Part shown: in pieces, positions 36,080 through 44,473 of the stretch
How positions within the stretch are numbered: position 1 is the first letter of the stretch
Layout of the letters: each line of letters begins with the position of its first letter
Source of the DNA: Pseudomonas sp. S30
GTDB taxonomy: Bacteria > Pseudomonadota > Gammaproteobacteria > Pseudomonadales > Pseudomonadaceae
Reading direction: 5' to 3'
Assembly (NCBI RefSeq): GCF_016518545.1
Contig: NZ_JACVTO010000007.1
Span: 182,379 to 246,378 of the forward strand
Length of the DNA stretch: 64,000 nucleotides
Notes under the pieces: model-generated
What the model saw: the letters and a program-made list of their open reading frames with translations, nothing else
What the model was told of the DNA's origin: nothing
Databases searched by the model: none
Position numbers and translations under genes: made by a program

Positions 36080-36831
36080 GCGAAGACCTTATTCGGGCCA
36101 GCCAGGGCACGCCCTGGAGCGAGTGGCAGAAGTCGGCCCATCTGGCCCGTGCACCCTGGATCACGCCCGGGCAGTTATGCCCGCCCGGACGACGCCTGGT
36201 GTTGGTGGCGCCGCACCCGGACGACGAGATTCTCATGGCAGGGGGCCTGCTCAGCCAGTTCAGGGGCCGAGAGCAGGACCTGGTGCTGATCTCCGCCACC
36301 GACGGCGAAGGCAGCCATCCGGGCTCCGATCAGTGGAGCGAACGCCGACTGCGCCATCAGCGTCCGCTGGAGAGTCAGCACGCGCTGCAGCAGCTCGACC
36401 TGAACCTGCGCGAGCTGGATTGGCGTCGGCTGAACCTCAAGGACGGCGCATTGCCCCGGGACGAGCCGTTTCTGGTCAATCACCTCAGCCAGTTGTTGCA
36501 GCCCGGTGACCTGCTGATGTGCCCATGGCGCCACGATGGCCATTGCGATCACGAAGCAGTGGGCCGCGCCTGTGCCCAGGCAGCGCAGGCAAGGGGGGCG
36601 GATCTGGCCGAAGTGCCGATATGGGCCTGGCACTGGGCCGCGATCGATGATGCCCGGGTGCCGTGGCAGCGCGCACGGCGCCTGCAACTGGACGACAGCA
36701 GCCTGGCCCGCAAGCGTCAGGCCATCGCCACCCACACCAGCCAGCTGGAGGCCGATGCCGGGCGGGCGCCGGTGCTGTCTGCCCAGTTTCTCGAATGTCT
36801 GTTGCAACCGTTCGAACTGCTATTTCTATAA
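36076..36831 (+). CDS. PIG-L family deacetylase
   Basis: 251 residues, LmbE/PIG-L fold, zinc-dependent. The metal motif APHPDDEILMAGG (about 45-57) and the second ligand RHDGHCDHEAVG are present, so it should be active as an N-deacetylase of a GlcNAc-like or related group. It overlaps the upstream gene by four bases and is followed 13 bases later by a methyltransferase. The set suggests modification of a sugar-linked small molecule or lipid (inference). Confidence 0.87.
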   Translation: MSEDLIRASQGTPWSEWQKSAHLARAPWITPGQLCPPGRRLVLVAPHPDDEILMAGGLLSQFRGREQDLVLISATDGEGSHPGSDQWSERRLRHQRPLESQHALQQLDLNLRELDWRRLNLKDGALPRDEPFLVNHLSQLLQPGDLLMCPWRHDGHCDHEAVGRACAQAAQARGADLAEVPIWAWHWAAIDDARVPWQRARRLQLDDSSLARKRQAIATHTSQLEADAGRAPVLSAQFLECLLQPFELLFL

Positions 36832-36844
36832 GAAAGGAATCGAC

Positions 36845-37444
36845 ATGAGCCTCGATGCGCAATATTTCGCCGACCTGTACGCCCACAACGACGATCCGTG
36901 GGCCTTTCGAACCCGCTGGTACGAGAAACGCAAACGCGACCTGGTCATGGCCAGCCTGCCGCGCCAGTGCTACGAACGGGTATTCGAGCCGGCCTGTGCC
37001 AATGGCGAGCTCAGTGTCCTGCTCGCCGAGCGCTGTGCGGCCCTGCTGTGCCAGGACGTCGACCGCACTGCCGTCGAGCTGACCAGGGCGCGTCTGAGCG
37101 ATTCGCCCCATGCCAGTGTCGATCAGGCACGCCTGCCCGGAGATTGGCCCGGCGGTAGCTTCGACCTGATCGTGCTCAGCGAGGTGGGTTATTACCTGGA
37201 CGCCGAGGATTGGCGGCAAGTGCTGGATCGGGCGGTGGCCAGCCTGACCTATGACGGGGGGCTGCTTGCCTGCCACTGGCGCCATCCTATCGCCGGCTGC
37301 CCCCAGGATGGCCGCGAGGTGCATGCGCTACTCGCCGACCATCTGCCGCTGTATCCAGTGTTCCGCCACGAAGAGGCGGATTTTCTGCTTGAGTACTGGT
37401 CATGCCAACCCAGCGTGGTGGATCTCGACGAGAGGTGCGTATGA
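36845..37444 (+). CDS. SAM-dependent methyltransferase, NodS-like
   Basis: 199 residues. N-terminal YFADLYAHNDDPWAFRTRWYEKRKRDLVMASL is the NodS signature; motif I is VFEPACANGELSVLL, the acidic loop is QDVDRTAVEL and motif IV is FDLIVLSEVGYYL. NodS methylates a deacetylated amino sugar at nitrogen in rhizobial lipochitooligosaccharides, which is notable because a deacetylase gene stands directly upstream. AAAGGA precedes the ATG. It overlaps the glycosyltransferase start (ATGA). Confidence 0.85.
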   Translation: MSLDAQYFADLYAHNDDPWAFRTRWYEKRKRDLVMASLPRQCYERVFEPACANGELSVLLAERCAALLCQDVDRTAVELTRARLSDSPHASVDQARLPGDWPGGSFDLIVLSEVGYYLDAEDWRQVLDRAVASLTYDGGLLACHWRHPIAGCPQDGREVHALLADHLPLYPVFRHEEADFLLEYWSCQPSVVDLDERCV

Positions 37445-38097
37445 TCGCCATCGTCATTCCTGCACACAATGAGGCGCGGCGGCTGGGCCGCTGCCTGAAG
37501 TCGGTGAGGGCCGCGGCCGATGCTGCGCGTGCCACCGGGCAGGAGGTGCAGATTCTGGTGGTGCTGGACCGTTGCGCCGACAGCAGCGCCCGGATCGCCG
37601 CACGCCATGGCGTGGCCACCCTCAGCCTGGACGCCGGCAACGTAGGCAGCGCAAGGCGCGCCGGCGCCGAAGCCATGCTCGCCCTTGGCGCCGATTGGTT
37701 GGCGTGCACCGATGCCGACAGCCGCGTGCCGGTGCACTGGCTGTTGTGGCAGCTGCAGTGTGGCGCCGATGCCGTTTGCGGCACCGTGCATGTGGACCGG
37801 TGGGAGCCGTGGCAAGACGCCGCCCTGCGGCGCCTCTACCGCAGCCGGTACGACGCCCGCGAAGGCCATCGGCACATCCATGGCGCCAATCTTGGCATCT
37901 GCGCGCAGGCTTACCGCCAGGTCGGAGGATTCCAGCCATTGCCTGCCCACGAAGATGTCCAGTTGGTGAATGCGCTGCAAGCCAGTGGCGCGCACATCGC
38001 CTGGACAGCGCGCAACAGCGTGGCGACCAGCAGCCGCCGGGACAGCCGGGCGCGCGAGGGCTTCGGTGACTACCTCGCGCAATTGGCGGCGTCGTGA
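37441..38097 (+). CDS. Family 2 glycosyltransferase
   Basis: 218 residues, GT-A fold. VIPAHNEARRLGRCLKS begins the nucleotide-binding domain; LACTDADSRVP contains the DxD metal-binding motif; GANLGICAQAYRQVGGFQPLPAHEDVQL is the acceptor-side ED motif. No membrane segments. Last gene of the ligD-linked operon, overlapping the methyltransferase. A 27-base hairpin follows. Donor and acceptor unknown. Confidence 0.85.
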   Translation: MIAIVIPAHNEARRLGRCLKSVRAAADAARATGQEVQILVVLDRCADSSARIAARHGVATLSLDAGNVGSARRAGAEAMLALGADWLACTDADSRVPVHWLLWQLQCGADAVCGTVHVDRWEPWQDAALRRLYRSRYDAREGHRHIHGANLGICAQAYRQVGGFQPLPAHEDVQLVNALQASGAHIAWTARNSVATSSRRDSRAREGFGDYLAQLAAS

Positions 38098-38109
38098 CAT
38101 ATCGCCTGA

Positions 38110-38136
38110 GCACGGGCCTGTGCGCCAGGCCCGTGC
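38110..38136. terminator. Hairpin between convergent glycosyltransferase and small gene
   Basis: Perfect inverted repeat GCACGGGCCT / AGGCCCGTGC with a 7-base spacer whose ends also pair. It lies between two convergent genes and probably ends both transcripts, although neither strand shows a T-tract. Confidence 0.5.
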
Positions 38137-38142
38137 AAGGCT

Positions 38143-38370
38143 TCAGCGGTGCAACTTGTTCTCGACGGTACGCAGGCGCTCGTTGATTTGCCGAGTGTCG
38201 TTCTCCAATTCCTTGACCTCGGTCGGCGTGATCACCTTGTCGACGGCCTCGGTGGCGCGCTCGGGACGCTCCAGCGTGGGGCCTTCGTTGCGCTCGCCTT
38301 TCTGGGCGCGTTCGGAAGAAACGGGGTCTGGCACCTTGTCCTGAGCCTGACGGGGATCCTGGGTGTTCAT
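38143..38370 (-). CDS. Small charged hypothetical protein coupled to crtE
   Basis: 75 residues, highly charged, no hydrophobic core; the C-terminal half (TPTEVKELENDTRQINERLRTVENKL) is a likely coiled-coil helix. Its ATG overlaps the crtE stop (ATGA at 38367-38370), so it is translated from the crtE message. It may be a carotenoid accessory factor or simply a neighbour belonging to the stress region. Family not recognised. Confidence 0.6.
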   Translation of the reverse strand: MNTQDPRQAQDKVPDPVSSERAQKGERNEGPTLERPERATEAVDKVITPTEVKELENDTRQINERLRTVENKLHR

Positions 38371-39332
38371 TGCATGCCTCCAGAGTTCATAGACTGATGT
38401 TCAACAGAACCCGCTGCGCCTGCAAGGTTCGACCGGCTTTCGCGAAAGAAGGCGTGCAGCAGCGAGGCGATGCGCCCCTCGCCGACTCCCGCCTGAACCA
38501 GACACTGATGAGCGCTGGCCAGGTGGGCCTCCAGACGCTGGCGCGCGCCCTTCTCGCCGCACAGCGCATAGAGCGTGGATTTACCCTGGTCCTTGTGGCT
38601 GTCCTTGCCAGTGTCGAGGTCACCATCCTTGAGGTCGTCCAGCAACTGGAAGGCCTGCCCGAGTTCCTCGGCGAACACATGCAGGGCGCGGCTCACCTCG
38701 GGGGGCGCTACCGCCATGCGGCAGGCCATCTCGACGATGGCGCCGAACAGCACACCTGTCTTGAGCTGATTGGTCTGGGCAATCTGTTCGGCGCTTCGCG
38801 CAGCCGTTCCTTCACGCAAGTCCTGCAACTGGCCCTTGACCAGCCCCTGCACGCCGATGGTTTCCGACAGCGTGGCCACCAGCGCGTTGCGGGTTCTTGG
38901 TGAGAGAGTTTCCAGCGTCGACAACAGGCCGAAGGCGCGCGACAGCAAGGCGATCGCGGCGAGAATCGCGACGTCCTCACCGAAGGCTCGATGCAAGGCA
39001 GGCCGGCCGCGTCTCTGTGCAGCGTCGTCCATGCAAGGCAGATCATCGAGCACCAGCGAGGCCGCATGCACCATCTCGATTGCACAGCCGGCTTGCAGGG
39101 CCGCCTGAGCACAAGCGCCAAGGTCTTCGGCGAGCAGGATGAGCAACAGCGGGCGCAAGCGCTTGCCGGGCGCCAGGGTGCAGTGACGCATGCCCTGGGT
39201 CAGCAGGTCGCGCTCCTGGCCGAGCCCCGGCAGCAGTTGCTCCAGACGCGTTTCGAGCGCGCCGCGCAGCTGCGCGAGGTGCTCGGCGAAATCGGTGTCG
39301 GTCAGCGCCGCCGCGCAGGTCATGGTCGTCAT
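38367..39332 (-). CDS. crtE: Geranylgeranyl diphosphate synthase
   Basis: 321 residues, polyprenyl synthetase. First aspartate-rich motif DDLPCMDD at Asp96-Asp103, second motif LLDDLKDGDLDTGKD; GKRLRP is the diphosphate-binding region. It makes C20 geranylgeranyl diphosphate from isopentenyl diphosphate and shorter allylic precursors, the entry to carotenoid synthesis. Transcribed away from the other crt genes, unlike Pantoea clusters where crtE starts the operon. GAGG lies just before the ATG. Confidence 0.93.
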   Translation of the reverse strand: MTTMTCAAALTDTDFAEHLAQLRGALETRLEQLLPGLGQERDLLTQGMRHCTLAPGKRLRPLLLILLAEDLGACAQAALQAGCAIEMVHAASLVLDDLPCMDDAAQRRGRPALHRAFGEDVAILAAIALLSRAFGLLSTLETLSPRTRNALVATLSETIGVQGLVKGQLQDLREGTAARSAEQIAQTNQLKTGVLFGAIVEMACRMAVAPPEVSRALHVFAEELGQAFQLLDDLKDGDLDTGKDSHKDQGKSTLYALCGEKGARQRLEAHLASAHQCLVQAGVGEGRIASLLHAFFRESRSNLAGAAGSVEHQSMNSGGMQ

Positions 39333-39423
39333 TCCGGCCTCTGGGTGCAGGCGGCGCGCAGGCCGCAGTGAAAAGGAACGACTGGCAGGTGCCGTTGCCT
39401 GATGCTGTGCTGTTTTTCAGCTT

Positions 39424-39454
39424 AGCTGTACAAAGCCCTCTGTGTTGTATAGCT
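39424..39454. promoter_or_regulatory. Inverted-repeat operator candidate in the crtE/fni promoter region
   Basis: AGCTGTACA (39424-39432) and TGTATAGCT (39446-39454) form a 9-base inverted repeat with one mismatch and a 13-base spacer. A second nearly coaxial repeat, CTGTGCTG (39405-39412) / CAGCACAG (39460-39467), surrounds it. TGTACA half-sites are typical of B12-dependent light regulators of the LitR/CarH family; for P. putida LitR I recall a spacer of 12, not 13. The site lies between divergent carotenoid genes and could control both. No litR gene is in the window. Confidence 0.5.
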
Positions 39455-39508
39455 CGCATCAGCACAGACCTCACGTGTGCACAGATGATTCCATGCTAGG
39501 GAGCCGGC

Positions 39509-40552
39509 ATGACCGAAAACATGCTCAGTCAACGCAAGAACGACCATCTGGACATCGTCCTCGCCTCGGCACCGGTCACCGGTGACGGCGGCGGTTGGTC
39601 GGCAGTGCGCTTCGAGCACTGTGCGTTGCCCGAACTGGACCTGGACACCATCGACCTGGGCAGCCAGCTGCTGGGCAAGCGCCTGCAGGCCCCCCTGCTG
39701 ATCAGTTCCATGACAGGCGGCGCCGCCCGCGCCGAAGCGATCAACCGGCATCTGGCGCAAGCCGCGCAAGCACTGGGCATCGCCATGGGCGTCGGCTCCC
39801 AGCGCGTGAGCCTGCGCAGCGCCAGCGATCAGGGCCTGACCGCCGAGCTGCGTCGGCTGGCGCCGGATATCGCCCTGCTGGCGAACCTGGGCGCAGCGCA
39901 ACTGCGCGAGGCGGACGGGCTGGAACTGGCTCGACGCGCTGTGGACACACTGGAGGCCGACGCCTTGATCGTGCATCTGAACCCCTTGCAGGAGGCCGTG
40001 CAGGCCGAAGGCGACCGGAACTGGCGCGGGGTGCTGGGGCGAATCGAAGCGCTCGCCGGCGTGCTACCGGTACCCCTGATCGCCAAAGAGGTCGGCAGCG
40101 GTATCTCACCCACAGTGGCGCGCCAGCTGGTGGAGGCTGGGGTGCGAATGATCGATGTCGCCGGTGCTGGCGGCACCAGTTGGGCCGCCGTGGAGGGGGC
40201 ACGGGCCGCCACCGCGGCCGACCGTGCCGTGGCCCTGGCGTTCGCCGAATGGGGTACGCCTACCGCCCAGGCGGTGCTCAGCGTGCGACGGGCGTTGCCA
40301 AGGGTGGGGCTGATCGCTTCAGGGGGCATTCGTGATGGTGTCGATGCCGCCAAGGCGCTTCGTCTTGGCGCCGACCTGGTGGGACAAGCCGCCGGTGTGC
40401 TGGAGGCGGCCACCCGATCGACCGAGGCCGTGATCGAGCATTTCGAGGTGCTGATTCGCCAACTGCGCATTGCCTGCTTCTGCACCGGCTCGGCCAACCT
40501 CGCACAGTTGCGCAGTGCCCGCCTGCTGGGCCAGGCGCCAGTGCCGGCATGA
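39509..40552 (+). CDS. fni: Type 2 isopentenyl-diphosphate delta-isomerase
   Basis: 347 residues, FMN- and NADPH-dependent TIM barrel. Signatures are [10 protein letters not shown] at the N terminus, [61 protein letters not shown] and ASGGIRDG. It interconverts isopentenyl and dimethylallyl diphosphate, supplying starter units to CrtE. AGGGAG precedes the ATG; its stop overlaps the crtX start (ATGA). Position matches the idi gene found in some Pantoea crt operons. Confidence 0.94.
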   Translation: MTENMLSQRKNDHLDIVLASAPVTGDGGGWSAVRFEHCALPELDLDTIDLGSQLLGKRLQAPLLISSMTGGAARAEAINRHLAQAAQALGIAMGVGSQRVSLRSASDQGLTAELRRLAPDIALLANLGAAQLREADGLELARRAVDTLEADALIVHLNPLQEAVQAEGDRNWRGVLGRIEALAGVLPVPLIAKEVGSGISPTVARQLVEAGVRMIDVAGAGGTSWAAVEGARAATAADRAVALAFAEWGTPTAQAVLSVRRALPRVGLIASGGIRDGVDAAKALRLGADLVGQAAGVLEAATRSTEAVIEHFEVLIRQLRIACFCTGSANLAQLRSARLLGQAPVPA

Positions 40553-41835
40553 GCCATTTCGCCGTCATCGCCCCCACCTACCCCAGCCACTTCAGTGCCC
40601 TGCAAGCGCTGGCGGGGGCCTTGATCGAACGGGGCCATCGGGTCACGTTCATGCAACAGCACGGCGCGGTGCACTGGCTCGACGATGCGCGCCTGGGCTT
40701 CGTCGCCCTCGGTGCGCTGCCGGAAGGTGAGCGGGATGTGCGCGAGGCCTTGCGCCTGGCCGGCCGTACCGGCAATCCCTGGCACCTGTATCGACTGATC
40801 CGCCAGCTGGCCGACAATACCGCGTTGCTTTGCCAGACGCTGCCTGCGGCCCTGCGCGAGCAGCGCATCGACGCGGTGATCTGCGATCAGATGTCGCCCG
40901 CCGGTGGGCTGATCGCCGAGGCGCTGGGTCTGCCGTTCATTTCCGTGGCCTGCGCGCTGCCGGTCAACCGCGAGGTGGGGCTGCCACTGCCGGTGCTCCC
41001 CTTCGCGCCCGGCCTGGATGCACGCAGCCTGCGCGTGCAGGCGGGCAGCGAAAAGGTGCACGACTGGCTGATGCGGCCTCTGGCCCAGGTATTGACCCAG
41101 GCCTGCACCCGCCACGGCCTGCTGCCGCGCAGCCGGCTGCATGAGTTTCTCTCGCCCCTGCTGCAACTGAGCCAGACTCCGCCTGGCCTGGACTTTGCGC
41201 GCCGACATCTGCCGCTGCACTTCCATGCGCTGGGGCCACTGCGCGAGCCCGGCACGCAGCCGCCCGGTGACTGGCCGATCACCGATGCACGTCCATTGGT
41301 GTTCGCCAGCCTCGGCACCTTGCAGGGCCACCGCTTCGGCCTTTTCCAGCGTATTGCCAAGGCCTGTCGGGCGCTGGACGTGCAACTGCTGCTGGCCCAC
41401 TGCGGGGGCCTGGATGCCAGGCAGCAAGCGCGGCTGCGTGCCTGCGGCGCCACCTTCGTCACGGCCTTCGCGCCACAGCGCTGGGCCGTCCAGCGGGCCG
41501 ATGTGGTGATCAGTCATGGCGGCCTGAATACCGTGCTCGATGCGGCCATGGCCGGCACTGCGCAACTGGTCCTGCCGATCGCCTTCGACCAGCCAGGCAT
41601 CGCCGCTCGGGTGGAACACCACCGACTGGGCCTGACCCTGCCCAAGCGCGCCAGCGCTCGACGCATCGGCGCAGCACTGGCCCAGTTGCTTCAACCCGCG
41701 CCGGGCCGCTTCGCGCGACTGGCCGAGAGCCTGGACGGGGTGGATGGCGCCCAGCGCGGCGCCCAGCTGATCGATCAAGCCCTGGCAGGCCACCTGCCGA
41801 CCGTTTCTGGAGCAGCCCCATGCACTACGACCTGA
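40549..41835 (+). CDS. crtX: Zeaxanthin glucosyltransferase
   Basis: 428 residues, GT1 (UDP-glycosyltransferase) fold. [30 protein letters not shown] is split here as the acceptor-side start; the UDP-sugar-binding C-terminal signature is [27 protein letters not shown] followed by [11 protein letters not shown]. It adds glucose to the hydroxyls of zeaxanthin. Overlaps crtY by 16 bases and fni by 4, so it lies in one coupled operon. The product is more polar pigment, probably zeaxanthin mono/diglucoside. Confidence 0.93.
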   Translation: MSHFAVIAPTYPSHFSALQALAGALIERGHRVTFMQQHGAVHWLDDARLGFVALGALPEGERDVREALRLAGRTGNPWHLYRLIRQLADNTALLCQTLPAALREQRIDAVICDQMSPAGGLIAEALGLPFISVACALPVNREVGLPLPVLPFAPGLDARSLRVQAGSEKVHDWLMRPLAQVLTQACTRHGLLPRSRLHEFLSPLLQLSQTPPGLDFARRHLPLHFHALGPLREPGTQPPGDWPITDARPLVFASLGTLQGHRFGLFQRIAKACRALDVQLLLAHCGGLDARQQARLRACGATFVTAFAPQRWAVQRADVVISHGGLNTVLDAAMAGTAQLVLPIAFDQPGIAARVEHHRLGLTLPKRASARRIGAALAQLLQPAPGRFARLAESLDGVDGAQRGAQLIDQALAGHLPTVSGAAPCTTT

Positions 41836-42986
41836 TCCTGGCCGGCGGCGGCCTGGCCAATGGGCTGATCGCCTGGCGATTGAGCCAGGTGCGTCCGGAA
41901 TTGAACATCCTTTGCCTGGAACAGGCCGACCGGCTGGGGGGCAACCATACCTGGTCGTTCCACGATGCCGACCTCAGCCTGGCCCAGCAGCGCTGGATCG
42001 AACCCTTGGTGGTCAAGCGCTGGCCCGCCTACCGCGTGCATTTCCCAGCGCTTTCGCGCACGTTCGCCTGTGGTTATGCGAGCCTGGACAGCGACCGCTT
42101 CGCCGAGGTCATCGCGCCGGCGCTCGGCGCGCGATTGCGTACGGCCTGCGAGGTGGCCAGCGTTCACCCGGATCACGTGCAACTGGCCAGTGGTGAGCGC
42201 CTGCAAGGCCGGGTGGTCATCGACGGACGCGGTGCCAGACCCAGCGCTCACCGGGTGCTCGGACACCAGGCGTTTCTCGGCCAGGTGCTGCGCCTGCAGC
42301 ATCCCCACGGCTTGCAGCTGCCCGTGCTGATGGACGCGCGGGTCATTCAGGGTGAAGGCTACCGCTTCGTCTATCTGCTCCCCTTCAGCGACGACACGGT
42401 ACTGATCGAAGACACCCACTACGTCGACGGCGCACCGCCGGATGCCGACACCCTGCGTGGCCACATCGCCGAGTACGTGCGCGCACAGGGTTGGTCGATC
42501 GCCGCATGCCTGCGCGAGGAACAGGGCGTACTGCCCATCACCCTGGCCGAAGACGTCGAGGGGGTATTGCGCGAGGCCAACGGGCAGCCCTGTGCCGGCC
42601 TGCGCGCCGGCCTGTTCCACAGCACCACGGGCTATTCGCTACCGGACGCCGTGCGCCTGGCCTACTGGCTGGCGACCCAGCCGCTGGAAAACAGCGAGCA
42701 ACTGGCCAAAGCCCTCGGCGCCTACCTGCGCGCCCACGGGCGACGACAAAGATTCTACCGGCTGCTCAATCGCATGCTGTTCCTGGCTGGCCGTGCGCAG
42801 GATCGCTGGGGGGTGCTGCAACGCTTCCACGGCCTGTCCGAACCCTTGATCGCGCGGTTCTACGCAGGCCGCAGCACCTGGCGCGATCAACTACGCATTC
42901 TCAGTGGCAAACCACCCGTTCCGGTCGCCGCAGCCATCAGGGCCGCATTGCGCCATTCTCCCCGGCATTTCAAGGACAATCCATGA
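41820..42986 (+). CDS. crtY: Lycopene beta-cyclase
   Basis: 388 residues, FAD/NAD(P)-binding CrtY/CrtL family. N-terminal dinucleotide motif [29 protein letters not shown] region, LLPFSDDTVLIEDTHYVD and RAGLFHSTTGYSLPDAV match plastid- and Pantoea-type cyclases. It closes both ends of lycopene to beta-rings, giving beta-carotene. Starts inside the 3' end of crtX and overlaps crtI by four bases. Confidence 0.94.
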   Translation: MHYDLILAGGGLANGLIAWRLSQVRPELNILCLEQADRLGGNHTWSFHDADLSLAQQRWIEPLVVKRWPAYRVHFPALSRTFACGYASLDSDRFAEVIAPALGARLRTACEVASVHPDHVQLASGERLQGRVVIDGRGARPSAHRVLGHQAFLGQVLRLQHPHGLQLPVLMDARVIQGEGYRFVYLLPFSDDTVLIEDTHYVDGAPPDADTLRGHIAEYVRAQGWSIAACLREEQGVLPITLAEDVEGVLREANGQPCAGLRAGLFHSTTGYSLPDAVRLAYWLATQPLENSEQLAKALGAYLRAHGRRQRFYRLLNRMLFLAGRAQDRWGVLQRFHGLSEPLIARFYAGRSTWRDQLRILSGKPPVPVAAAIRAALRHSPRHFKDNP

Positions 42987-44473
42987 CCCCAGGTAAATCG
43001 GCAGTGGTAATTGGCGCAGGCCTCGGCGGCCTGGCCCTGGCGATCCGCCTGCAAAGCGCCGGCGTGCAGACCACATTGCTCGAGCAGCGGGACAAGCCCG
43101 GCGGGCGCGCCTATGTCTATCACGACCAAGGCTTCACGTTCGACGCCGGCCCCACCGTGATCACCGATCCCGGTGCTTTGGAGGCACTGTTCGTCAACGC
43201 CGGCAAGCGCATGGCCGACTATGTCGAGATGCTGCCGGTCAGTCCGTTCTACCGCCTGTGCTGGGAAGACGGCACGCAGTTCGACTACGGTAACGACCAG
43301 GAGGACCTGGAGCGGCGCATCCATGCCCTGGAGCCGGCCGACGTGCAAGGCTACCGACACTTTCTCGACTACTCCCGCGAGGTTCTCGACGCCGGCTACA
43401 TAAAGCTGGGCGCCGTGCCGTTCCTGTCGTTTCGCGACATGCTCCAGGCGGGGCCGCAACTGGCTCGCCTGCAAGCCTGGCGCAGCGTCTACAGCAAGGT
43501 GGCGCAGTACATCCGCCACCCCAAGCTGCGCCAGGCGTTTTCCTTCCATGCCTTGCTGGTCGGCGGTAACCCGTTCGCCACCTCGTCGATCTACAGCCTG
43601 ATCCACGCGCTCGAGCGTGAGTGGGGCGTGTGGTTCCCGCGGGGTGGCACCGGCGCTCTGGTGCAGGGTCTGACCCGGCTATTCGAGGACCTGGGCGGCA
43701 GCCTGGTGCTCAACGCCCAGGTGGCCCAGATGCATACTCAAGGCAACCGCGTCACTGGCGTCACCACCCAGGATGGCCGCCATTGGCAGGCCGACTGCGT
43801 GGCGTCCAACGCCGACGTGGTGCACACCTACAAGGACCTGCTCGCCGGGCATGCGCGCGGGCGCGACGAGGGGCGCCGCCTGGCCGGCAAACGCTTCAGC
43901 AACTCGTTGTTCGTGGTGCACTTCGGCCTCAAGCGCCAACAGCCGCAGTTGCGTCACCACACGGTGTGCTTCGGCCCGCGCTACCGCGAGCTGATCCAGG
44001 AAATCTTCGGTGGCGATACCCTGGCGGACGATTTCTCGCTGTACCTGCATGCGCCCTGCGCCACCGATCCCAGCCTGGCACCGGCGGGTTGCTCGGCCCA
44101 TTATGTGCTGGCACCCGTGCCGCACCTGGGCAATGCGGACATCGACTGGGCGGTGGAAGGCCCACGCTACCGTGACCGCATCTTCGATTACCTCGAACGC
44201 CACTACATTCCCGGGCTGCACGACGACCTGGTGACCTGCCGCATCTTCACCCCGGCGGACTTTCGCGACACGCTGGGTGCGCACCTGGGATCGGCCTTTT
44301 CCCTGGAGCCGGTTCTCACCCAGAGTGCCTGGTTCCGTCCGCACAACCGCGACGCGCACCTGAGCAACCTGTATCTGGTCGGTGCCGGCACCCATCCTGG
44401 GGCAGGCGTGCCGGGTGTGGTGGCCTCGGCCAAGGCCACCGCCGAACTCATGATCGGGGACTTGCAGCCATGA
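42983..44473 (+). CDS. crtI: Phytoene desaturase (lycopene-forming)
   Basis: 496 residues, usual CrtI length. FAD motif AVVIGAGLGGLALAIRLQSAG with EQRDKPGGRAY, FDAGPTVITDP, and the C-terminal family signature YLVGAGTHPGAGVPGVVASAK. It converts phytoene to lycopene in four desaturations. GGNPF (VGGNPFATSSIYSLIHALERE) is also typical. Overlaps crtY and crtB by four bases each. Confidence 0.95.
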   Translation: MTPGKSAVVIGAGLGGLALAIRLQSAGVQTTLLEQRDKPGGRAYVYHDQGFTFDAGPTVITDPGALEALFVNAGKRMADYVEMLPVSPFYRLCWEDGTQFDYGNDQEDLERRIHALEPADVQGYRHFLDYSREVLDAGYIKLGAVPFLSFRDMLQAGPQLARLQAWRSVYSKVAQYIRHPKLRQAFSFHALLVGGNPFATSSIYSLIHALEREWGVWFPRGGTGALVQGLTRLFEDLGGSLVLNAQVAQMHTQGNRVTGVTTQDGRHWQADCVASNADVVHTYKDLLAGHARGRDEGRRLAGKRFSNSLFVVHFGLKRQQPQLRHHTVCFGPRYRELIQEIFGGDTLADDFSLYLHAPCATDPSLAPAGCSAHYVLAPVPHLGNADIDWAVEGPRYRDRIFDYLERHYIPGLHDDLVTCRIFTPADFRDTLGAHLGSAFSLEPVLTQSAWFRPHNRDAHLSNLYLVGAGTHPGAGVPGVVASAKATAELMIGDLQP

